NCBI GenBank assembly: GCA_043764895.1
Contig: JAYUJY010000181.1
Coordinates: 1 to 19,215 of the forward strand
Direction of reading: 5' to 3'
DNA: 19,215 nucleotides
From: JAAFJU01 sp043764895
Lineage (GTDB): Bacteria; Cyanobacteriota; Cyanobacteriia; Leptolyngbyales; Leptolyngbyaceae
Below the pieces are notes generated by a model. It made no database searches. It was not told the origin of the DNA and saw only the letters and a list, made by a program, of their open reading frames with translations. Numbering within the stretch: the stretch's first letter is position 1; every line of letters begins with the position of its first letter. Both the position numbers and the translations under genes were made by a program. Shown piece by piece: positions 14,497 to 19,215 of this stretch.

Positions 14497-14832
14497 ATGA
14501 TGCAGTATCAGGTCTTTATTCAAAATCCTGCCGATCGCCTATTCACAGCTTCTGTTGTTGGATTACCGAATGTGAAATCCAACGGGACGACGGAGGAAGA
14601 GGCGATCGTGATCTTGAAAGGGCTGTTGACGGATCAGTTTAAGTCTGGGAAGTTTGTGACGATAGATGTGGACGCACCCGGCGACAGTGTGAAGAAGGAA
14701 ACTGATCCTTGGCTTAGTAATATTGGGATTTTTCAAGATGACCCAACGTTTGATGACTTTTTAAATGAAGTGAAAAGTTACCGCAGCGAGGTTGATGAAA
14801 CTGAAAGGGTTTCATCAAATTCTGGACTATAG
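14497..14832 (+). CDS. HicB-like antitoxin of a PIN-toxin module, C-terminus altered
   Basis: 111 residues from ATG 14497 (a second ATG follows at once). The fold YQVFIQNPADRLFTASVVGLPNV, then EEEAIVILKGLLTDQF and FVTIDVD is a HicB-type partial RNase H fold, and the tail DPWLSNIGIFQDDPTFDDFLNEVKSYRSEVDE matches a cyanobacterial family that normally precedes a VapC/PIN toxin. The last ten residues (TERVSSNSGL) are not family-like: they are out-of-frame reading of the PIN remnant joined here by deletion. The antitoxin core seems complete, but its toxin is not. Confidence 0.78.
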   Translation: MMQYQVFIQNPADRLFTASVVGLPNVKSNGTTEEEAIVILKGLLTDQFKSGKFVTIDVDAPGDSVKKETDPWLSNIGIFQDDPTFDDFLNEVKSYRSEVDETERVSSNSGL

Positions 14833-15004
14833 CCGTGCGGCTGATGACTATTTTCGACAATTCCAATCGCAGCGAGTTCGGATTGGGACGCAGGATTTAC
14901 GAATTGCTTCGATCTCGATCGCGCATGGTGGAACGGTGTTGACCCGCAATCGAAAAGATTTTGAACAAATTCCTGGGTTAACGATCGAAGATTGGTCGTT
15001 TTAG
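14795..15004 (+). pseudogene. VapC-like PIN toxin, C-terminal fragment
   Basis: An open frame of 69 codons that corresponds to the second half of a PIN-domain RNase. It contains QRVRIGTQDLRIASISIAHGG, with the third active-site aspartate in GTQDL, and VLTRNRKDFEQIPGLTIEDWSF, the standard C-terminus. The first half, with the opening LDTN-type aspartate and the conserved glutamate, is absent. The frame overlaps the end of the antitoxin gene by 38 bp. The joint lies around 14795-14805. An ATG at 14795 could permit translation, but without the first acidic residues nuclease activity is not expected. Confidence 0.75.
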
Positions 15005-15059
15005 GGGCGATCGGCTTTCGGACAAAGGCGATCGTAGAGAATTTGGATTGGAGAGAGGG

Positions 15060-16013
15060 CTACGAGTGCGGATGAGGATACTGAAATGAAAAACAGTTGT
15101 TGTAATACGTCCTCTTTAAATAGGCTAAATCAGCTTCCCAATGTTGAATTGCTTGCCCGAAGTTTTCTGTTTTACGTCGTTTTGCATTGCGAGTGAATGC
15201 AGCAATGCAGTCAGCTAATTTTTTCAGCCTCTCCGCACTGTTGGGTTCACCCCACTCATTTAAATAAACAGTATTATTTATTTTTAATAATGGATTTAAG
15301 AAGATTCTGTCGAGAATTTTCCACCGTTCTTTTTCTGATAAACCATTTATGCCAACTTTGTACCCATAATGCCTGAGTATTCCTTCCTCATAACCGAAAG
15401 ATTTACCCAATGGATTCTGAAATCCTCCATTAGCGCTTGTATTCGGCCATGGATGTGATATTGGGAACTGAGCAAGTCTGCCTGTGATCTTCTGATGCAA
15501 TTTAGCAGCTTTTTTTCGTGCTCGAAACTCTAATTCATAATGAATAATTTCCAAAATTCTCCGATCTTCCCAATTGGACATAGCGAGCATTTCTAGCTTA
15601 TCAGTTCTGTATGCGATATATGGACGTTTCTGAGTTTGAACGTTAGTCGTTACTTCCGGATCTATGTCAGACTTGGAGGGTTTGACTTGTTCGGGACGAG
15701 AAGGTGTTGTTGGAAATAATTGGGGGTATTTAGATTTGACTTGTTCTCGACTAATCTCAACTTTTCTATGACTTTGTTTAACAGACTTTTCAATCCTGCT
15801 TACAGCATAGGAACCCACTATGCTCATAGTCAGAAATAACCAGAAAAATGGGTTTATAAGTACTATTCCCAAAACCTGGAAGTGTAAGAATGGATTGAGT
15901 ATTTGTATAAAGCTTTGCCGGAGAAACATCCATTCAACGTAGAGAAATAAAACTCCATTTCCGATGGTTCCTAAAACTGAGAGAATGCCGAATAGGATTT
16001 GCAAGAGTTTCAT
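15060..16013 (-). CDS. Membrane protein with unrecognised C-terminal domain
   Basis: 317 residues. Two membrane helices are clear: about 4-29 (LQILFGILSVLGTIGNGVLF) and about 44-70 (FQVLGIVLINPFFWLFLTM). A lysine- and proline-rich linker follows to about 130. The rest is a soluble domain with SNWEDRRILEIIHYELEFRARKK, YGYKVGINGLSEKERWKILDRIF and YLNEWGEPNSAERLKKLA, DCIAAFTRNAKRR, then WEADLAYLKRTYY. I believe this domain recurs at the ends of other bacterial proteins, but I cannot name it. The basic RNAKRR segment may bind nucleic acid or act as a signature only. The topology puts the large domain on one side of the membrane, probably the cytoplasm. Composition is more A/T-rich than neighbours. 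Confidence 0.75.
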   Translation of the reverse strand: MKLLQILFGILSVLGTIGNGVLFLYVEWMFLRQSFIQILNPFLHFQVLGIVLINPFFWLFLTMSIVGSYAVSRIEKSVKQSHRKVEISREQVKSKYPQLFPTTPSRPEQVKPSKSDIDPEVTTNVQTQKRPYIAYRTDKLEMLAMSNWEDRRILEIIHYELEFRARKKAAKLHQKITGRLAQFPISHPWPNTSANGGFQNPLGKSFGYEEGILRHYGYKVGINGLSEKERWKILDRIFLNPLLKINNTVYLNEWGEPNSAERLKKLADCIAAFTRNAKRRKTENFGQAIQHWEADLAYLKRTYYNNCFSFQYPHPHS

Positions 16014-16116
16014 AGCGATGTTCTTAACATAGGGGACTTATAGAAAACTTATACGCATTGACTTGAAACCAGTCAGGATAAAATAAGGAATATTGGGGAA
16101 GATAAATACGATCGGC

Positions 16117-16203
16117 TCAAAGGCTTCGTTGCTCATAGGTTTTGCGCTCTTGGCGAGTAATGGGTCGGGCACTAATAATTCGGATAGAACCTGACGGTCT
16201 GAA
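16117..16203 (-). pseudogene. brnT: BrnT toxin C-terminal relic
   Basis: Read on the minus strand the stretch gives GSIRIISARPITRQERKTYE, then QRSL and TGA at 16117-16119. IRIISAR-x2-TR-x-ERK-x-YE is the signature end of BrnT (DUF497) ribonuclease toxins. Further upstream the frame is broken by stops and the rest of the toxin is not present. No BrnA antitoxin follows. It is a relic of about 29 codons within the 16014-16280 intergenic region, whose remainder holds nothing I recognise. Confidence 0.7.
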
Positions 16204-16280
16204 ATTCTTGGATTAGAGTTAAGGAAAGATTGCTTTGTCTCTTGTATCAGTATTTATTCTGAATCTAGCAGGTCATTGTC

Positions 16281-16673
16281 ATGTCTAAACAGAAATCTGA
16301 CTATCAATTTCCAAATCATCACGATCGCTACACGACCGAACAACCGATCGATCCTCAGCTTCACCGTCCTCTAATCCAACCTAATCCCTTCGACCCGATC
16401 GGTAATATTGAAACCGAAGGACAAGCATTTAGAAACCTTGCTAAGGGGCGGACGCCTCGGTGGGTTCTGCTGACGAGTTGGGTTTTCTTTGGAGGAGGCA
16501 GCTTTTTGGCGTTGGGTTCGACGGTTAAAATGTTGATCTATGAATTTCAGCGGGCGACCACGATCGATCGATTGATTCCCTTTGGGGTGTTTGCAATCTT
16601 TTGTCTCCTGGGCATTTTCCTTTGTGTATTAATGCTGACCATATTAGTGCGTGCGACTTGGCATAAACGTTGA
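16281..16673 (+). CDS. Small two-helix membrane protein of unknown function
   Basis: 130 residues. The first 55 residues are hydrophilic and rich in N, P and D/E. Two membrane helices follow at about 60-82 (WVLLTSWVFFGGGSFLALGS) and about 96-122 (LIPFGVFAIFCLLGIFLCVL), then a short basic end. The pattern PRWVLLTSWVFFGG is one I associate with conserved cyanobacterial hypothetical proteins, without a function. ATG 16281 is preceded by AGCAGGTCATTGTC, a modest ribosome site. It converges on the DCC oxidoreductase gene 22 bp downstream. Confidence 0.78.
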   Translation: MSKQKSDYQFPNHHDRYTTEQPIDPQLHRPLIQPNPFDPIGNIETEGQAFRNLAKGRTPRWVLLTSWVFFGGGSFLALGSTVKMLIYEFQRATTIDRLIPFGVFAIFCLLGIFLCVLMLTILVRATWHKR

Positions 16674-16695
16674 ATAAGTTTGGCGTGATCATTAG

Positions 16696-17139
16696 CTAAG
16701 GCAAGAACCTCGATCGCTCCTGTTCATTCGGCAAACGACACGCATCACGCTTTCCTAAAATGCGATAGCGATTACTAGCCACACTGCGATAAACCGCATC
16801 GCGCACGACCACAGGCACCACACCCGCCACACTCAACATCGCCCAAAAACCACCCAATCGGCGCAAGATTTGGATCACGGCTTCCGACTGTGAATACAAT
16901 CTCGTCTCATCTAGAAAATAAATCGACCATTCTTCAGGATTGTGCGGCAGCGGCGGCAATAACTTTTTAGCGGTCTCCCCTTGAAGCGGTGAAACCCGAA
17001 GCAATGCCGATCGATCGATCGTCATCATCCAATCCAGAAACCCATTACACATCACACATTCGCCATCAAAGAAAACGATCGGACGGGTCAGACTTTTATC
17101 AATAGAGTTATTAACTGAACCGATAGAAACTTCAGTCAT
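16696..17139 (-). CDS. DCC-family (DUF393) thiol-disulfide oxidoreductase-like protein
   Basis: 147 residues from ATG 17139; a GTG three codons upstream (17148) is an alternative start. The hallmark FFDGECVMCNG gives the D-x2-CxxC motif near residue 25, and the second hallmark DACRLP lies near the C-terminus. Between them are SVYFLD-like and SEAVIQILRRLGGFWAML elements. DCC proteins have a thioredoxin-like fold with a redox-active CxxC pair; their substrates are mostly unknown. The gene is a single unit with a convergent neighbour and a divergent neighbour. Confidence 0.92.
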   Translation of the reverse strand: MTEVSIGSVNNSIDKSLTRPIVFFDGECVMCNGFLDWMMTIDRSALLRVSPLQGETAKKLLPPLPHNPEEWSIYFLDETRLYSQSEAVIQILRRLGGFWAMLSVAGVVPVVVRDAVYRSVASNRYRILGKRDACRLPNEQERSRFLP

Positions 17140-17256
17140 AAGAATCACGTTAGAACGTCAGCTCTACTAGTATGACCGAAATAGTAGGGCCGATCGACCT
17201 ATGCAGTACATTACAATATTTACATAGAGAACTCCTTACCTGATTAAGGTTCCACC

Positions 17257-17877
17257 ATGACTGCGACTCAAATTAAAAATTTAACGCTCCGGGACGTCAT
17301 CCAAAAATTTGGATTAGTCGCATCGCAGGATCGGACCTTCTTTTCGGAGTGGCAGCAAGCGTTACCAACCTTGGCACCATCCGATGAGACGGCATTAGCA
17401 GAGATTGAAGCGGAGTATTTTTATCTAAGTCAGCAGCCCATGGCAGAAGGGGCGGTGAAAATGGTGGTGCTGTCGCGGTTGTTGTCATTGGCGGGGTTTT
17501 ATCGATCGCCCTTCACGATGACTACGGAATATACGGTGAAAATTCAGGCGATTGATGATGGTAAAACATTGCGCGGCGTCATTGATATTTTGGTGCTCCA
17601 TGACAAACTTTGGGCATTACTTGTAGAATCCAAACGCAATACGTTTTCATTGGAACCTGCGTTGCCTCAAGCGTTAACGTATATGTGTGGGAGTCCACAT
17701 CCGGAGTATCCCACCTTTGGACTGATTAGCAATGGTGCAAACTCTTTACTCCTTAAGCTAGAAGGTAAAACCTACGCACAATCTAAAGAGTTCTCATTGC
17801 GAAATGTGGGGGATTTGCCAGAGTTATTGCGAGTGTTGAAACGGATTGGGGCGATCGTTCAGACGATGGTGATGTGA
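17257..17877 (+). CDS. PD-(D/E)XK-type nuclease-like protein, cyanobacterial family
   Basis: 206 residues. The C-terminal half contains RGVIDILVLHDKLWALLVESKR, a PD-(D/E)XK arrangement with D110 and E124-x-K126. A glutamate-rich helix around 49-68 (EIEAEYFYLSQQPMAEGAVK) supplies a likely extra acidic residue. Small proteins like this are often labelled type I restriction subunit R in cyanobacterial genomes, on the basis of resemblance to the HsdR nuclease domain, but they lack any helicase motor. No methylase or specificity gene is nearby. A stand-alone function is therefore open: restriction-like nuclease, or domesticated fold. ATG start; the frame is intact. Confidence 0.8.
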   Translation: MTATQIKNLTLRDVIQKFGLVASQDRTFFSEWQQALPTLAPSDETALAEIEAEYFYLSQQPMAEGAVKMVVLSRLLSLAGFYRSPFTMTTEYTVKIQAIDDGKTLRGVIDILVLHDKLWALLVESKRNTFSLEPALPQALTYMCGSPHPEYPTFGLISNGANSLLLKLEGKTYAQSKEFSLRNVGDLPELLRVLKRIGAIVQTMVM

Positions 17878-17893
17878 GGACGATCGCTGTGCA

Positions 17894-17918
17894 TTGGGGT
17901 TGTTAGACCGTGCCCCAA
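17894..17918. terminator. Hairpin between convergent genes
   Basis: TTGGGG and CCCCAA separated by 13 nt, lying between the stop of the nuclease-like gene (17877) and the stop of the protease gene (17933). It may serve both as a weak bidirectional terminator. The right arm ACCGTGCCCCAACG resembles part of the hairpin at 13767-13788. Confidence 0.35.
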
Positions 17919-17932
17919 CGAATTTCCACCCA

Positions 17933-18301
17933 CTACGCGATCGGCAGAATTGCTACAGAGCCACCTTCATAGGCTTGCACTCTAAGTTCAAATCCTTCCA
18001 GCAGAGCCATTCCGACTAAAGGTGCCGTATCAGACGCATTGATCTCAATTACCCGAAGCTGACCGTCCCAGATGACTGTTCCACGATAGACATCAAATGT
18101 TCTACGACTCCCATCACCGAGAAACCCTTCTTGCTGTGTAAACCACGTTAACTCTAGATCCGCAATCAGGGTTAGCGGCAGCGTCAAACTTCCCGTAAAA
18201 CCCGTGTCAATGACGGCGCGAATCGCTTGTTTCTTTTGCTGATTACCAATGACTGCAAATTGCACAATGGCTTCCCAATTGTGTCCAAAACCAAACATCA
18301 T
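17933..18301 (-). CDS. Retropepsin-like (clan AA) aspartic protease
   Basis: 122 residues from the first ATG of a double ATG; it overlaps the stop of the upstream gene as ATGA (18298-18301). The active-site motif is AVIDTGFTGSLTLP, and the second conserved element, LVGMALLEGFELRVQ, is the characteristic C-terminal stretch of single-domain bacterial retropepsin-like proteases. Such proteins work as homodimers, each subunit giving one aspartate. The coupling to a 91-residue partner gene is a recurring pair in cyanobacteria as far as I recall. Substrate and role are unknown; a protease/partner switch is one idea. A longer upstream frame exists but is opposite in logic to the overlap. Confidence 0.87.
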   Translation of the reverse strand: MMFGFGHNWEAIVQFAVIGNQQKKQAIRAVIDTGFTGSLTLPLTLIADLELTWFTQQEGFLGDGSRRTFDVYRGTVIWDGQLRVIEINASDTAPLVGMALLEGFELRVQAYEGGSVAILPIA

Positions 18302-18573
18302 TGAGCTTCTACCGGGGCATGAAAGCCTAAACGATGAACTGGACCTGTACCAATCCGAACGCACCAAGGTTGAGCATCCGGAAGGCGCTGGAAAAGTCGA
18401 TCGGCTGCACTCAAGCTATCATCGCCAATCTCAAATTCACCTGTCTCGATATCGATCGCGACAATCTTGCTCTGATGGGTTTGCTCAACCTGAGACCGGA
18501 TTTTGGACTCATAGAGCGCATTCCCCCGTTTGGTAAACTCTTCTTTGCTATATCGGGGTTGTCGGACTGCCAT
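18298..18573 (-). CDS. Conserved small cyanobacterial protein, partner of the aspartic protease
   Basis: 91 residues from ATG 18573, chosen over upstream TTG because AGCGAGG lies about 10 bases before it. The body reads RQPRYSKEEFTKRGNALYESKI, then KIVAIDIETGEFEIGDD, LSAADRLFQRLPDAQPW and VRIGTGPVHRLG. I recognise it as a conserved cyanobacterial type without a named function. Its C-terminal VRIG-VHR-G segment is the most constant part. Start-stop overlap with the protease gene shows tight coupling, so the two probably act together, possibly as regulator and protease. Confidence 0.82.
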   Translation of the reverse strand: MAVRQPRYSKEEFTKRGNALYESKIRSQVEQTHQSKIVAIDIETGEFEIGDDSLSAADRLFQRLPDAQPWCVRIGTGPVHRLGFHAPVEAQ

Positions 18574-18673
18574 AGGTTTGACCTCGCTGCGACTTGACAA
18601 ACTTATTTTAGCTTGGAGGAGCGATCGCTTACCAAACGACGTAATTCAACTGAGATATAAGACTTTGCCATGA

Positions 18674-18895
18674 CTAGCGTACACCTGCCCCGACAATTCC
18701 TAAGTCATGCATTACTTTCATCAACGACACCTGACGCACATTGGCTAACTCAACCAATGCGATCGCCCGATCGGCGGCTAATTCTTCAATCCGATCGCTC
18801 ACCGTTGATAACCGTTCATTTTCGGCGGGTGTAATAATTTCGGCATCACAGCTAAGTTGAGTGTTGGCTAGTCTGCTTTTCACTCTCATCAGCAT
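18674..18895 (-). CDS. Small hypothetical protein in the PIN operon
   Basis: 73 residues. The core DAEIITPAENERLSTVSDRIEELAADRAIALVELANVRQVSLMKVMHDLGI is helical and of a kind seen in small cyanobacterial proteins near toxin-antitoxin genes. The ATG at 18893-18895 is preceded by GAGAG only, and it overlaps the upstream gene by 44 bp in another frame, so a translational link is plausible. No motif for catalysis or DNA binding is visible. It could be a third component or simply a downstream gene. Confidence 0.6.
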   Translation of the reverse strand: MLMRVKSRLANTQLSCDAEIITPAENERLSTVSDRIEELAADRAIALVELANVRQVSLMKVMHDLGIVGAGVR

Positions 18896-19079
18896 CTCTC
18901 GCCTGTTCGCTCCAACGTGTGGTTAGACTGGGCTTTCGCGATAGGCTCACAACTTCCCTTCCGCTTTCCGCTTGTTGTTTTTGCAAATCAGCAAAGATAG
19001 CTTTTAAGTCATGATTAAATGACCGAGAGTACTCTTCACGAATTTTGTGGATGCCTTCAACAATCTCATCCTGAAACAT
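18852..19079 (-). CDS. Putative antitoxin of a PIN-toxin pair
   Basis: 75 residues. The start MFQDEIVEGIHKIREEYSR, then FNHDLKAIFADLQKQQAESG and VVSL is a widespread cyanobacterial antitoxin-like family: a short helical region followed by an extended, basic tail that would cover the toxin active site. The final 25 residues (WSEQARDADESEKQTSQHST) are not family-typical and overlap the next gene, hinting at a lost stop codon. The ATG lies two bases after the PIN gene stop, with GGAGG (19086-19090) inside the end of that gene. The role is inferred from family and operon position. Confidence 0.72.
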   Translation of the reverse strand: MFQDEIVEGIHKIREEYSRSFNHDLKAIFADLQKQQAESGREVVSLSRKPSLTTRWSEQARDADESEKQTSQHST

Positions 19080-19081
19080 GA

Positions 19082-19215
19082 TTAACCTCCGAGAAGTTCA
19101 TAGGGTGTACAAAGAATCGGCAACTCATATCCAAAACCAAGACTGATCTCTGCCAACTTTCTCTGAATTTGAGCATTGGCAATGTGTTTACAATTCCAGG
19201 TCAGCAGGTAATCCA
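19082..19215 (-). CDS. PIN-domain (VapC-like) toxin, C-terminal part (runs off right edge)
   Basis: The last 44 codons read DYLLTWNCKHIANAQIQRKL, then AEISLGFGYELPILCTPYELLGG and TAA at 19082-19084. LLTWN-KHIAN followed by a proline-rich ICTP-ELLG ending is the typical C-terminus of a PIN-domain RNase toxin family in cyanobacteria. The N-terminal catalytic residues lie outside the window, so activity cannot be judged. It is the first gene of the operon visible here and is followed after two bases by its likely antitoxin, so the order is toxin first. Confidence 0.78.
   Translation of the reverse strand, partial: DYLLTWNCKHIANAQIQRKLAEISLGFGYELPILCTPYELLGG

Overview
The window looks like a cyanobacterial chromosome segment. 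The HIP1 octamer GCGATCGC and its CGATCG core occur throughout, inside and outside genes. Many small genes are of cyanobacterial accessory type (Uma2 nuclease, DUF4258/DUF2283, DUF433, HEPN/MNT). The DnaA boxes in the dnaA-dnaN gap use the TTTTCCACA form. I cannot name the genus; a filamentous or Leptolyngbya-like lineage is only a guess.

Layout. (1) 1-2576: an IS1-like element enters from the left edge and cuts into csb1 (cas7 of a type I-G, formerly I-U, CRISPR system). An intact csb2 (cas5-cas6 fusion) follows, then a leader and a short array of four 36-nt repeats. (2) 2541-4400: beyond the last ordinary repeat, two toxin-antitoxin-type operons lie in series, each framed by CRISPR repeats. 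The order is repeat, flank A, DUF4258/DUF2283, flank B, repeat, flank A', mntA/hepT, flank B', partial repeat. Flank A carries the tail of a DNA methylase gene and flank B the tail of an Rpn-like gene. This duplicated, cassette-like structure is the most unusual thing here. (3) 4505-10626, minus strand: a Uma2 nuclease, glmU, a REC-HD-GYP regulator and a Ski2-like RNA helicase. (4) 10758-13713: dnaA, a probable replication origin with four DnaA boxes, and dnaN. (5) 13714-19215: accessory DNA with an orphan DUF433 gene, a HicB-like antitoxin fused by deletion to the remains of a PIN toxin, a two-helix membrane protein with an unrecognised C-terminal domain, a BrnT toxin relic, a small membrane protein, a DCC thiol oxidoreductase, a PD-(D/E)XK nuclease-like gene, a retropepsin-like protease with a small partner gene, and a PIN toxin/antitoxin operon running off the right edge.

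How it fits together. The replication genes and glmU are housekeeping. Around them the DNA turns over rapidly: defence and toxin-antitoxin genes, several of them broken, sit on both sides of the origin. The CRISPR-Cas locus seems disabled at csb1 and its array has few spacers. The two toxin-antitoxin operons between its repeats may have arrived by recombination at repeats or flanks, may stabilise the locus, or may simply be passengers. The sequence alone does not decide between these.
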